58,434 nucleotides of DNA, taken from NCBI RefSeq assembly GCF_018986435.1, contig NZ_JAHMIN010000014.1, forward strand, positions 60,271 to 118,704, in the 5' to 3' direction. The DNA comes from Hahella sp. HN01. GTDB taxonomy: Bacteria; Pseudomonadota; Gammaproteobacteria; Pseudomonadales; Oleiphilaceae. Shown here in pieces: positions 1 through 8,952 of the stretch. Numbering within the stretch: position 1 is the stretch's first letter; each line of letters begins with the position of its first letter. A program made the translations under genes and the position numbers. The notes beneath the pieces were generated by a model. That model did no database searches. It saw only the letters and a list, made by a program, of their open reading frames with translations, and had not been told where the DNA came from.

Positions 1-13
1 CCCTCCCGCCAGT

Positions 14-1300
14 ATGAACAGTCTGATTGATGCGCAATATCCGCTCCCCCATCTAGCCATGGCGCTGCTGCTTGGGCTGACCATCGGCATACAGCGCGGC
101 TGGGTCAACCGTAACGAAGAGGCCGGCCATCGGGTAGCGGGGGTAAGAACGTTCGCTTTGATTGCGCTTCTGGGCGGTCTGACTACCTGGTTGGGCGAAC
201 AAATGGGGGAGTGGGTGCTGGCGGCGGGCATCATCGCCCTGGCGCTGATTCTTATCGCCGCTTATGTCACCAGCCAGAAACAACGCCTGGACATGAGCAT
301 CACTAGTTTGATCGCCTCAATGCTGACTTTTTTTTATGGCGCTTTGTGCGTCATGGGAGAGTTCTCCGTTGCGGCCACCATGACAGTCGTGACCGCCATA
401 TTGCTCGACCTCAAGCCGGAGCTGCACGGGTTTCTGAAAAAAATACGTGATGAAGAGCTGGACGCCGGGCTCAAGTTATTGGTGATGACCGTCGTCATGC
501 TGCCAGTACTGCCCAACGAAGGGTTCGGTCCATGGGGCGCCATTAACCCCTATGAGGTTTGGTGGATGATTGTCTTAATCAGCGCCATTTCCTTTGTTGG
601 CTATTTCGCAGTCAAAATAGGCGGCCCATCCAAGGGGATATTGATAACCAGCCTATTCGCAGGCTTGAGCTCTTCTACCGCGCTGACCCTGCATTTGTCC
701 CGGGTCGCCAAAGACAATCAGGAGCATGCGCCACTTCTGGCGTCAGGCGTGTTGATCGCCTGCGGCACTATGTTCCCGAGGTTATTGCTGGTTATCTATA
801 TCGTCTACCCTCCGCTGGCTTATGCACTTGCCCCGCCCTTTGCTCTCATGGCTCTCTGCGTATACGCCTCCGCATTTTATTTCTGGCGCAGCCATTCGGG
901 AATAAAAATCGAACAACCCGATCTCAAGCAGAATCCGCTGGAAATATCCTCTGCTCTGTTCTTTGGCTTCCTGCTGCTGCTCATCATGTTGCTCTCCAAT
1001 GCACTGCACGAATGGTTGGGAGCCAGCGGCGTCTACGCTCTCAGCGCCATATCCGGATTGAGTGACGTAGACGCGATCAGTTTATCTCTGGCCCGTCTCG
1101 CCAAAGAGCCGGAGAAAGTGGCGCTACTAGTCGCCGCCTGGGGCATTTTTATCGCCGCTTGCAGCAATAGCCTGGTTAAGGCGGGTCTTGCATGGACCAT
1201 CGGCAACCGTCCATTGGGAGTTAAAGTCGCGGCCGCCCTAGCCGCTTCCGGCGTTGCGGGACTGGCGATTTTGCTCCTGAACCCTATCCAAGTCTACTAA
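14..1300 (+). CDS. MgtC/SapB-DUF4010 family inner-membrane protein
   Basis: A polytopic membrane protein of 428 residues. The N-terminal ~140 residues match the MgtC/SapB domain, with a glycine-rich first helix followed by an IGIQRGW segment. The C-terminal half (about 180-420) is a run of hydrophobic helices typical of DUF4010. Proteins with this architecture are common in proteobacteria and their substrate is not established; MgtC itself is linked to magnesium limitation and ATP homeostasis, which should not be transferred here. The ATG lies only 13 bases from the window edge, so a further upstream start cannot be excluded, although the hydrophobic segment begins soon after this Met. trhP follows 31 bases downstream on the same strand, so the two may be co-transcribed. 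Confidence 0.85.
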   Translation: MNSLIDAQYPLPHLAMALLLGLTIGIQRGWVNRNEEAGHRVAGVRTFALIALLGGLTTWLGEQMGEWVLAAGIIALALILIAAYVTSQKQRLDMSITSLIASMLTFFYGALCVMGEFSVAATMTVVTAILLDLKPELHGFLKKIRDEELDAGLKLLVMTVVMLPVLPNEGFGPWGAINPYEVWWMIVLISAISFVGYFAVKIGGPSKGILITSLFAGLSSSTALTLHLSRVAKDNQEHAPLLASGVLIACGTMFPRLLLVIYIVYPPLAYALAPPFALMALCVYASAFYFWRSHSGIKIEQPDLKQNPLEISSALFFGFLLLLIMLLSNALHEWLGASGVYALSAISGLSDVDAISLSLARLAKEPEKVALLVAAWGIFIAACSNSLVKAGLAWTIGNRPLGVKVAAALAASGVAGLAILLLNPIQVY

Positions 1301-1331
1301 TCACCGATCAACCGACAACGAAGTAAAAGCT

Positions 1332-2672
1332 ATGAACAAACCTGAACTCCTGGCGCCAGCTGGCTCACTCAAACACATGCGTTTTGCATTCGCCTATGGC
1401 GCTGATGCGGTTTACGCCGGCCAGCCCCGCTATAGCCTGAGAGTGCGGGAGAATGATTTCAATCTCGCCACGCTGGCCGAAGGAATTGAAATAGCGCGGT
1501 CACAAGGCAAAAAGTTTTATGTCGCCGCCAACATCGCCCCTCACAACAGCAAAGTGAAAACCTTTCTGGACGATATGGCTCCTGTGATTGAAATGCGGCC
1601 AGACGCCCTGATCATGTCCGACCCTGGATTGATCATGATGGTTCGCGACAAATGGCCGGACATGCCCATTCATCTCTCCGTGCAGGCGAACGCCGTCAAC
1701 TATGCCGCCGTTGAGTTCTGGCGCAGACAAGGACTGGAGCGGGTAATTCTGTCGCGGGAGCTGTCTTTGGAGGAAGTCGCAGAGATCAAGGAAAAGTCGC
1801 CACAGATGGAGCTGGAAGTCTTCGTTCATGGCGCGCTGTGCATCGCTTACTCTGGGCGCTGCCTATTGTCCGGCTACATCAATAAGCGCGATCCCAATCA
1901 AGGCACGTGCACAAATGCCTGCCGCTGGAAATACAACGCCATTCCAGCCACCCAGGATGACGCAGGCAATATCACAGCGCAGACCTGGGAGCCAACGCAC
2001 TCTCAGTCTTGCAGCCCAACGCTGGGAGATGGCGGGATCACCTCAGAAATGTTTCTGTTGCAGGAAGATGGTCGACCAGATCAACTGATGCCCGCCTTTG
2101 AAGACGAACATGGCACTTACATTATGAACTCTAAAGATCTACGCGCCGTGCAGCATGTGGAGCGATTGTGTCGCATCGGCGTGCATTCTTTAAAAATCGA
2201 GGGGCGCACCAAGTCTCATTACTACGTCGCCAGGACGACGCAAGCGTACCGCCAGGCCATTGATGACGCCGTGGCTGGCGTCCCGTTTAACATGTCGCTG
2301 ATGGACGATCTGGAGAAGCTTGCGCATCGGGGCTATACCGAAGGCTTTTACCGACGCCACGTACATGACGAGTATCAGAATTACGCAAATGGAACCTCGC
2401 TGTCCGGCAAGCAACAATTCGTCGGCGAAGTGTTGGAATACTCTCCTGAGAATGGTCAAGCCTTGATTGACGTTAAAAATAAAATATCTATTGGAGATTC
2501 CGTCGAAATTATGACACCAAGCGGAAATATGAGTTTTATCGTCAAAAAAATGGAAAATAAAAACGGACAAAATATTGACGTCGCCCCCGGCTCTGGGCAT
2601 CGCATTCGCCTTCCGTTACCGGAGAACGCACCGAGTCGTCTAGACTTCAGCTTACTCATGCGAAACCTCTAG
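1332..2672 (+). CDS. trhP: tRNA 5-hydroxyuridine modification protein TrhP (YegQ, U32 family)
   Basis: Peptidase U32 family protein of 446 residues, close to E. coli YegQ in length and sequence throughout. YegQ/TrhP takes part in prephenate-dependent hydroxylation of U34 in tRNA, the first step towards cmo5U; it is not a true protease. The U32 signature (E-x-F-x2-G-A-L-C-x4-G-x-C-x-L-S) is complete at residues 162-180. Cys170, Cys177, Cys193 and Cys197 are the likely Fe-S ligands known for this family. The N-terminal PELLAPAGSLK and QPRYSLR motifs and the EGRTKS segment are also present. It sits 31 bases after the MgtC-like gene. Function is assigned by family, with high confidence. Confidence 0.95.
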   Translation: MNKPELLAPAGSLKHMRFAFAYGADAVYAGQPRYSLRVRENDFNLATLAEGIEIARSQGKKFYVAANIAPHNSKVKTFLDDMAPVIEMRPDALIMSDPGLIMMVRDKWPDMPIHLSVQANAVNYAAVEFWRRQGLERVILSRELSLEEVAEIKEKSPQMELEVFVHGALCIAYSGRCLLSGYINKRDPNQGTCTNACRWKYNAIPATQDDAGNITAQTWEPTHSQSCSPTLGDGGITSEMFLLQEDGRPDQLMPAFEDEHGTYIMNSKDLRAVQHVERLCRIGVHSLKIEGRTKSHYYVARTTQAYRQAIDDAVAGVPFNMSLMDDLEKLAHRGYTEGFYRRHVHDEYQNYANGTSLSGKQQFVGEVLEYSPENGQALIDVKNKISIGDSVEIMTPSGNMSFIVKKMENKNGQNIDVAPGSGHRIRLPLPENAPSRLDFSLLMRNL

Positions 2673-2903
2673 CCGCTCACCTTTAACGTGATAGACCTTT
2701 AAGCCTAGCCACATGGAAGTATGGCTATCAAATCCAAGTCGAATTATATTTTTGTGGGTAGTTAGTCACGAATTGATCATAAAAAGATAGCGTCGCGTCC
2801 GAATGTCGACTTTACTGAGCAATCAGTTCCTTTCTAAAAACTAGAAAGTCAGATGTTTTGACAATTATTAAGCCGTTTATCCGAAAGACTTCTTAAAATC
2901 GCC

Positions 2904-3389
2904 ATGAAGATAGAATTGCTTGGCAGCGAAACCTTGCTTCGCGCCCGGAAGCTTATTGCATTTTTGTTTTTGGGAACCGTTGTTGCGACGGGTTCCGGTT
3001 GCAACCTGTCCGACTCGATAAGCGGAGACTCCCCCAAAAGCGCCGCACATAGCGGAGACGCAACACAGGGAGACGACTCATCGTCTTCCAACCCCAGCGC
3101 GGGAGTGCAAGGGCCGATTACGCCTAAAACCCTTTCCTGGAACACGCCCTGGACCCGTGAAGACGGCTCCTCCCTCGCCCTTAGCGAAATTGCAGCGTAC
3201 GAAGTGGCCTATCGCAACCTGTCCAAAGGCGATGATGGGCGTGTAGTGATAGACGACGTTGGCGTCACCTCATTGAAGCTGTCAGGGTTCGCTTCAGGCA
3301 AATACGGTTTTAAGGTAAGAGTGATTGATTATGATGGCGTGGCGAGCGACTACTCTCAGGAAGTCACCGCCACTCTGAATAACGGATAG
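2904..3389 (+). CDS. small lipoprotein with fibronectin-III-like region
   Basis: 161 residues. The N-terminus has basic residues, a hydrophobic stretch (residues 18-31) and a plausible lipobox ending in Cys33 (T-G-S-G-C). A low-complexity Ser/Asp/Gly linker (about 36-70) follows, then a beta-rich region with phrases such as YEVAYRNL and GKYGFKVRVIDYDGVASDYSQEV, which read like one fibronectin type III fold. It is probably tethered to the outer membrane or exposed in the periplasm. No catalytic motif is visible and I do not recognise an orthologue. It stands alone, with 231 bases upstream that hold no gene and a strong terminator directly downstream. Confidence 0.75.
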   Translation: MKIELLGSETLLRARKLIAFLFLGTVVATGSGCNLSDSISGDSPKSAAHSGDATQGDDSSSSNPSAGVQGPITPKTLSWNTPWTREDGSSLALSEIAAYEVAYRNLSKGDDGRVVIDDVGVTSLKLSGFASGKYGFKVRVIDYDGVASDYSQEVTATLNNG

Positions 3390-3423
3390 CTTTTACTCAC
3401 TCCCAGCAACGCCAAGAGTTTCG

Positions 3424-3449
3424 ATAGCCGCCTACAGGGCGGCTATTTT
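3424..3449 (+). terminator. rho-independent terminator after the lipoprotein gene
   Basis: A perfect 9-bp stem (ATAGCCGCC / GGCGGCTAT) with a 5-base loop is followed by TTTT on the plus strand. It ends transcription of the lipoprotein gene. The stop codon of the convergent thrB gene lies in the loop, so the hairpin overlaps the thrB 3' end. Confidence 0.8.
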
Positions 3450-4397
3450 ATGCGCGGATAGTAATTTAGCCTTCATCTCATCTGGATTTTTCAGCGTATT
3501 CCCTCTTTCAGCCTCATGCTGATAGCCTTTGCCATATTGGCTGATCAGGCGGGAAATCCAGAATCGCAACGCCCCAACCCGCAACGCACCGCTCCACTGG
3601 CTTTTCTCAAGATCAGTCAGAGGACGCTTGTTGTCGTAGGCTTCAACAAAAGCGCGCAGCTTCTCCTGATCGTAATTTCCCTCTGCATCACAGCACCAGT
3701 CATTGCAAGCGACGGCGAGATCAAACAGCCAGCAATCGTGACAGGCATGATAAAAATCGATAACGCCGCTCACTTTGTCGCCATCAAACATCACGTTGTC
3801 GACAAACAGATCGCCGTGAATCCAGCCGTTTGGACATTGCGCCCAAATATCCGCCTGTTGCTGGAAATGCTCGATTTCCGCATTCAACAACGCCAGTTCA
3901 TCTTGCTTGATGTGAGGAGCCAGATCATCCCGGTGAGACTGCATCCACCCTACTGTACGCACCACTTCACGACGACCGGGCGCGGACCGGGAGGCCAAAT
4001 GCATTGCGCCAAGCAAATCGCCAGCGATGGCGCACTGATCACGAGTGGGAGTATCCAGGTGGCCGCCAGCAATTCTGGGCACCAGCACACAAGGCTTGCC
4101 TTCTATATAAGCCAAGGATGAACCATCCAGCATAAGATGGGGCGCCGGCGCGGGAAAGCCCTGCTGCGCCAGTCCTTGCATCAGATCAATGAAAACCGGG
4201 AGCTCTTCGGCGGTCACCATCTCAAAGATTGTCAGCACCCAGCGTGTTTCTTCGCCGCCGCTTGTTACGCTGACAAAATAGTTGGTGTTTTCTATCCCCG
4301 CCGCAATGCCTTGAAATTCCGTCACTTCAGGCGCATCGAAATAAGATTCCAGCAACGTCTGCAATTGCTCTGGAGACACTCTCGTAAAAACCGCCAT
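3432..4397 (-). CDS. thrB: homoserine kinase ThrB (APH-fold type)
   Basis: Phosphorylates homoserine to O-phosphohomoserine, the penultimate step of threonine synthesis, in the cytoplasm. The 321-residue protein is of the aminoglycoside-phosphotransferase-fold class used by Pseudomonas and relatives, not the GHMP-fold ThrB of E. coli. The N-lobe has G-I-E-N-T-N-Y (34-40). The catalytic Brenner motif HGDL is at 194-197, with Asn201 downstream, and the metal-binding I-D-F is at 213-215. The ATG has an AAGGCGG ribosome-binding sequence close upstream. A DUF2782 gene lies 84 bases upstream on the same strand, a pairing seen in other gammaproteobacteria. Homoserine is also the substrate of MetX, encoded at 15.0 kb. 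Confidence 0.95.
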   Translation of the reverse strand: MAVFTRVSPEQLQTLLESYFDAPEVTEFQGIAAGIENTNYFVSVTSGGEETRWVLTIFEMVTAEELPVFIDLMQGLAQQGFPAPAPHLMLDGSSLAYIEGKPCVLVPRIAGGHLDTPTRDQCAIAGDLLGAMHLASRSAPGRREVVRTVGWMQSHRDDLAPHIKQDELALLNAEIEHFQQQADIWAQCPNGWIHGDLFVDNVMFDGDKVSGVIDFYHACHDCWLFDLAVACNDWCCDAEGNYDQEKLRAFVEAYDNKRPLTDLEKSQWSGALRVGALRFWISRLISQYGKGYQHEAERGNTLKNPDEMKAKLLSAHKIAAL

Positions 4398-4481
4398 TAA
4401 CCCGCCTTATTCACTACTTCTAAAACTTAATTTCAAACGCATCCTGCGCTTTGACCACAAAATAAATCGCCTATCGAAAAC

Positions 4482-4760
4482 TTACCATTCCAAAAGCTTC
4501 CAGCTCGGAACCAGTATCCGCGGCTTTTCCGATTGCACCCATTCACCCGTATCGGAAGGCACCAGATAATATTCCGGGCCGACTTTGGGGACGACCTTGA
4601 TCTGCACCAGTTCGCCGTTCACCCGATACTCGTAATGGGTTTCCTTTTCGCCATAACGAATCTGCACTTCTGGCTCCGCCGCAGAATCTTCCGCCAGCGT
4701 TGGCGCAGCCAAAGGAAGAATAATTAACGCGAGCAAAGCTTTACGTATCCAAAAACTCAT
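4482..4760 (-). CDS. DUF2782 domain protein with signal peptide
   Basis: A 92-residue protein with a classical signal peptide (residues 1-23, hydrophobic core LLALIILPLAA, likely cleavage after ALA-like T-L-A). The mature part matches DUF2782: an acidic linker, then the KETHYEYRVNGELVQIKVVPKVGPEYYLVP core. The domain is small, all-beta in appearance and of unknown function, probably periplasmic. It is often next to polA and thrB in gammaproteobacteria, as here. The ribosome-binding sequence AGGTTACCA lies inside one copy of a 14-bp direct repeat (see the repeat entry), which is unusual. Confidence 0.85.
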   Translation of the reverse strand: MSFWIRKALLALIILPLAAPTLAEDSAAEPEVQIRYGEKETHYEYRVNGELVQIKVVPKVGPEYYLVPSDTGEWVQSEKPRILVPSWKLLEW

Positions 4761-4795
4761 TGGTAACCTACACGCTGTTTTTTGGTAACCTACAC
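4760..4795. repeat. 14-bp tandem direct repeat over the DUF2782 ribosome-binding site
   Basis: TTGGTAACCTACAC occurs at 4760-4773 and again, identically, at 4782-4795, with a 22-base period. On the minus strand each copy reads GTGTAGGTTACCAA. The proximal copy supplies the AGG ribosome-binding bases and abuts the DUF2782 start codon. Each copy contains the 7-bp palindrome GGTAACC. The spacing is about two helical turns, compatible with a pair of regulator sites, but a simple duplication is equally possible. Confidence 0.7.
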
Positions 4796-4946
4796 ATTTG
4801 TTTAATCAGGCAGCGCCTGGGGCTAATTCACCGGGTAGTCCCGGCAGCTCCGTCAGCCCTCTTCCGGGCCCATTTTCGGGGATTAGCCGATCCTGCGGGA
4901 TACGCTTATTCCGAGCCCATACAACCATTTAAAACCAGTACCATCT

Positions 4947-7682
4947 ATGAGTAAAGAAAACCGTTCAGCGCCTGTCGTCCTGGTAGACGGCTCCTCGTAT
5001 CTGTTTCGCGCCTACCACGTTCCCAACCTGAAAGAGCTCAGAAACTCCAAGGGGCAACCTACCGGCGCCATCAGAGGCGTCATCTCCATGCTTCGGAAGT
5101 TGCAAAAAGATTATCCGGAGAGCCAGGTGGTCGCCGTTTTCGACGCCAAGGGCAAGAACTTTCGCCACGAGATGTACCCCGATTACAAGGCCAACCGGCC
5201 CCCCATGCCGGAAGACCTCGCCTGCCAGATTGCGCCTCTGTACGACATTGTCCGTGCTATGGGGCTGCCTTTACTGATTATAGAAGGCGTAGAGGCCGAC
5301 GATGTTATAGGCACGCTGGCCCATGAAGCAACTACAAAAGGGCTGGATGCGGTAATTTCAACGGGCGATAAAGATATGGCCCAGTTAGTGAGCCCTCACG
5401 TCACCCTCGTCAACACCATGACAGAGACCACCATGGACAGAGAAGGCGTCGTCGAGAAGTTTGGCGTACCGCCGGAACTGATCGTGGATTACCTGGCGCT
5501 CATTGGCGATACCGTGGACAACATCCCGGGAGTGAACAAATGCGGTCCCAAAACTGCAGTCAAATGGCTTGGTGAGTTCGGCTCCCTGACGCAAGTGATG
5601 GAGCGGGCGGGTGAGGTCAAAGGTAAAATCGGCGAAAGCCTGCGCAGCAGCCTGGAGCAGTTGCCGCTGTCAAAAGAGCTCGCCACTATCAAGACCGATG
5701 TCGAGCTGCCTTTCACCTTGGAAGAGGTTTGCCCCAATCCCGTCGATACAGAAGCGCTGCGCACCTGGTTTACTGAGTTGGAGTTCAGAACCTGGATCAA
5801 AGATCTGGACGCGACACCCTCTACACAGGCGACGACCCCCGAAGCCAGCGCCTCCCCCGCGCAAAGCGTTGAGCAGGACTACCAGGTTGTGACAGAGCAG
5901 GATCAGTTTGACCACTGGATCAAAGTGCTGACTGACGCCAAAACATTCAGCTTCGACACAGAGACCACCAGCCTCAATTATATGGAGGCGGAGATCGTCG
6001 GCGTGTCCTTCGCAGTCGAGCCCGGCAACGCGGCTTACGTGCCTGTAGCCCATGACTATATGGGAGCGCCGGAACAGCTGGAGCGCGATAAAGTTCTGGC
6101 CGCGCTCAAGCCTCTTCTGGAGGACCCTGCATATCGCAAGATTGGTCAAAACCTGAAATACGACGCCCATGTATTGGCCAATCATGGCGTTCAGCTCAAC
6201 GGCATCGCGGAAGACACCATGCTGGAGTCCTACGTGCTGAACTCCACCGCCAACCGTCACGATATGGATACCCTGGCCTCCAAACACCTGGGGCGGGAAA
6301 CCATCCACTTTGAAGATATCGCCGGAAAAGGGGCGAAACAGCTGACCTTCAACCAGATCAGCCTGGAGCAAGCCGGCCCTTACGCCGCCGAAGATGCGGA
6401 TATCACCCTGCAGTTGCATCACGCTCTGAACCCGAAACTAAAGAAAGAAGGACGTTTAGAGCAGGTTTATCGCGAAATCGAACTCCCGCTGATTCCTGTA
6501 TTGATGCGGATGGAGCATCGCGGAGCCTTGGTGGACAGCCAGCGTTTGCGCACTCACAGCCAGGAATTGGCTGAGCGCATGCTGGAGTTGGAAGAAGAAG
6601 CTTATGAAAAAGCCGGCCAGAAGTTTAATCTCGGATCGCCCAAGCAGTTGCAGGAGATTTTCTACGAAAAGCTCGGCTTCGACATTATCAAGAAAACGCC
6701 GAAGGGACAGCCCTCCACCGCCGAGCCGGTGCTACAGGAACTGGCGGAGAAGTATGAGCTGCCTCGTGTCATTCTGGAGTATCGCGGCCTCTCCAAGCTG
6801 AAGTCGACCTACACGGATAAGCTGCCGGAAATGATCAACCCGCGCACCGGCCGCGTGCATACCTCCTACCAGCAGGCGGTCGCCGCCACCGGGCGTTTGT
6901 CGTCAAGCGACCCCAACCTGCAAAACATCCCCGTGCGTAATGAGCAGGGCCGTCGCATCCGGCAAGCCTTTATCGCCCCCAAAGGCTGCAAGCTGATCTC
7001 CGCCGACTACTCGCAGATCGAGCTGCGCATCATGGCTCACCTGTCCGGGGACGAAGGCTTGTTAAAGGCTTTCTCCGAAGGCCTGGACGTGCATCAGGCG
7101 ACGGCGGCGGAAGTCTTCAACGTCGCATTCGACGAAGTCAGCTCCGAGCAGCGCCGCAAAGCCAAGGCCATCAACTTCGGTCTGATCTACGGTATGTCCG
7201 CCTTCGGTCTGGCCCGCCAGATACACGTTGAGCGCGGCGAAGCGCAGAGCTATATCGACAAATACTTCGAGCGTTACCCCGGCGTGTTGAACTACATGAA
7301 CCGCATTCGCGCGGAAGCTCAGGATACCGGCTACGTGGAGACCTTGTTCGGGCGTCGTCTGTATTTGCCCGACATTCGCTCCAGCAATCGCAATCTGCAA
7401 CAGGCGGCGGAGCGCACCGCCATCAACGCCCCCATGCAGGGTACGGCGGCTGACATCATCAAACGCGCCATGCTGGCGGTGGACGCCTGGCTGGAAGGTA
7501 AAGACGCGCCGCCGGCGAAGATGATCATGCAGGTGCACGATGAGTTGATCCTGGAAGTAGAGGAAAGCGCTGTCGAGGCAGTTAAAGAGAAGCTGACGCA
7601 GATTATGTCTTCCGCCGCGGAATTGAATGTGCCGCTATTAGTGGAAGCCGGCGCTGGCAATAACTGGGATGAGGCGCACTAG
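4947..7682 (+). CDS. polA: DNA polymerase I
   Basis: Fills gaps and removes RNA primers during replication and repair. The 911-residue protein has all three domains. The 5' nuclease domain (about 1-290) opens with VLVDGSSYLFRAYH and carries the acidic motifs EADDVIG and STGDKDMAQLV. The 3'-5' proofreading domain (about 310-500) has an intact exo I motif, F-D-T-E-T, near residue 335, and CDS-typical NLKYDAHVL and AAEDADITLQL. In the polymerase domain, motif A (ADYSQIELR) is near residue 685, motif B is KAINFGLIYGMS, and motif C (QVHDELILEV) is near 861. Length is close to the E. coli enzyme (928). The ribosome-binding site is weak. A strong terminator follows. Confidence 0.98.
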   Translation: MSKENRSAPVVLVDGSSYLFRAYHVPNLKELRNSKGQPTGAIRGVISMLRKLQKDYPESQVVAVFDAKGKNFRHEMYPDYKANRPPMPEDLACQIAPLYDIVRAMGLPLLIIEGVEADDVIGTLAHEATTKGLDAVISTGDKDMAQLVSPHVTLVNTMTETTMDREGVVEKFGVPPELIVDYLALIGDTVDNIPGVNKCGPKTAVKWLGEFGSLTQVMERAGEVKGKIGESLRSSLEQLPLSKELATIKTDVELPFTLEEVCPNPVDTEALRTWFTELEFRTWIKDLDATPSTQATTPEASASPAQSVEQDYQVVTEQDQFDHWIKVLTDAKTFSFDTETTSLNYMEAEIVGVSFAVEPGNAAYVPVAHDYMGAPEQLERDKVLAALKPLLEDPAYRKIGQNLKYDAHVLANHGVQLNGIAEDTMLESYVLNSTANRHDMDTLASKHLGRETIHFEDIAGKGAKQLTFNQISLEQAGPYAAEDADITLQLHHALNPKLKKEGRLEQVYREIELPLIPVLMRMEHRGALVDSQRLRTHSQELAERMLELEEEAYEKAGQKFNLGSPKQLQEIFYEKLGFDIIKKTPKGQPSTAEPVLQELAEKYELPRVILEYRGLSKLKSTYTDKLPEMINPRTGRVHTSYQQAVAATGRLSSSDPNLQNIPVRNEQGRRIRQAFIAPKGCKLISADYSQIELRIMAHLSGDEGLLKAFSEGLDVHQATAAEVFNVAFDEVSSEQRRKAKAINFGLIYGMSAFGLARQIHVERGEAQSYIDKYFERYPGVLNYMNRIRAEAQDTGYVETLFGRRLYLPDIRSSNRNLQQAAERTAINAPMQGTAADIIKRAMLAVDAWLEGKDAPPAKMIMQVHDELILEVEESAVEAVKEKLTQIMSSAAELNVPLLVEAGAGNNWDEAH

Positions 7683-7699
7683 CGCTTCCTGAAACGCAA

Positions 7700-7734
7700 A
7701 ACGGCGGGGCCTTTGAGGACCCCGCCGTTTTTTT
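7700..7734 (+). terminator. rho-independent terminator after polA
   Basis: A perfect 10-bp GC-rich stem (AACGGCGGGG / CCCCGCCGTT) with a 10-base loop is followed by a run of seven T residues on the plus strand. It lies 18 bases after the polA stop and separates it from the convergent pilU. Confidence 0.93.
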
Positions 7735-7762
7735 ATCCGCTTTCAGAAGCGATTTTCAGCGA

Positions 7763-8890
7763 TCAATAATCCTGGTCGTCGCTCAATGACAGACTGCTGG
7801 CTGCGCCTTGCAGCTTGGAAATATTGCTGTCTGCACCCAGTTTGATCATCAGACGCAGGTCGTTCGCGGAGTCCGCATGAGACAACGCGTCTTCGTAGGT
7901 AATCTCTCCCGCAGCGTAAGCGCGGTACAGCGCCTGATCGAAAGTCTGCATGCCCAGTTCCGACGACTTGGTCATCAGCTCTTTCAACTTGTGCACTTCC
8001 CCTTTACGAATCAAGTCTGCGGCCAGCGGCGAGTTGATGAGGATCTCAACAATCGCCCGACGTCCCTTACCGTCCGGGGTCGGCACCAATTGCTGCGCCA
8101 CGATAGCCTTTAAGTTCAAGGATAAATCCATCCACACCTGGTTATGCTGCTCAGGCGGGAAGAAGTTGATGATCCGGTCCAGCGCCTGGTTGGCGTTGTT
8201 GGCGTGCAATGTCGCCAAACACAAGTGACCGGTTTCCGCGAAGGTCACCGCATATTCCATGGTGTCGGCGGATCGCACCTCCCCGATCATGATAACGTCG
8301 GGAGCCTGCCGCAGCGTGTTCTTCAGAGCCACTTCGAACGACTCCGTATCCAGTCCCACTTCCCGCTGCGTAATAATGCAGCCGTGGTGCTGATGGATAT
8401 ATTCGATGGGGTCCTCGATGGAGATGATGTGACCTTTGCTGTTGCGGTTCCGGTGGCCGATCATCGCAGCCAGCGACGTGGACTTACCGGTGCCGGTGGC
8501 GCCGACAAAGATAATCAGGCCCCGCTTGGTCATCGACAGAGACTTGATAACCTCCGGCAGATGCAGGTCGTCCAGCTTGGGAATATTGGTCTCAATACGA
8601 CGCAACACCATCCCGCACAGGTTGCGCTGATAAAAGGCGCTGACCCGGAAACGACCGATGCCGCGGGCGCTGATTGCAAAGTTGCACTCATGCGCAACCT
8701 CAAAATCCGCACGCTGCTTTTCCGACATTATGGAAAACACGGTTTCCCGCGTCTGCTCAGGAGACAGCGGCGATTTGGTGATTGGCACCATACGACCGTG
8801 GACTTTAATGCTGGGCGGCACCCCAGCTGTGATAAAGAGGTCCGAAGCCCCCTTTTCCACCATGATTTTTAACAGCTTGTCGAAATCCAT
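7763..8890 (-). CDS. pilU: type IV pilus retraction ATPase PilU
   Basis: A hexameric cytoplasmic ATPase that assists PilT in depolymerising type IV pili during twitching motility. The N-terminal PAS-like region (to ~100) precedes a GspE-family ATPase core. Walker A G-A-T-G-T-G-K-S-T is at about 130-138, the Asp box is SIEDPIEY, Walker B is PDVIMIGEVRS and the His box is GHLCLATLHANNA. The C-terminal tail of about 30 residues beyond the PilT length (ending SDDQDY) and the FVGATGTGKST wording mark PilU rather than PilT. I take the ATG at 8890; a GTG directly before it would add one residue. pilT lies 62 bases upstream on the same strand, so the two form an operon. Confidence 0.95.
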   Translation of the reverse strand: MDFDKLLKIMVEKGASDLFITAGVPPSIKVHGRMVPITKSPLSPEQTRETVFSIMSEKQRADFEVAHECNFAISARGIGRFRVSAFYQRNLCGMVLRRIETNIPKLDDLHLPEVIKSLSMTKRGLIIFVGATGTGKSTSLAAMIGHRNRNSKGHIISIEDPIEYIHQHHGCIITQREVGLDTESFEVALKNTLRQAPDVIMIGEVRSADTMEYAVTFAETGHLCLATLHANNANQALDRIINFFPPEQHNQVWMDLSLNLKAIVAQQLVPTPDGKGRRAIVEILINSPLAADLIRKGEVHKLKELMTKSSELGMQTFDQALYRAYAAGEITYEDALSHADSANDLRLMIKLGADSNISKLQGAASSLSLSDDQDY

Positions 8891-8952
8891 CACAACACCC
8901 CAATGGTAATAACGCTACAGCGACCGGCATAAACCGGGATAAGGTCGCGGCG

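Noticed and set aside
5670-6422. A 250-codon minus-strand frame inside polA
   Set aside because: It overlaps the exonuclease domain of polA and has shadow-type composition.
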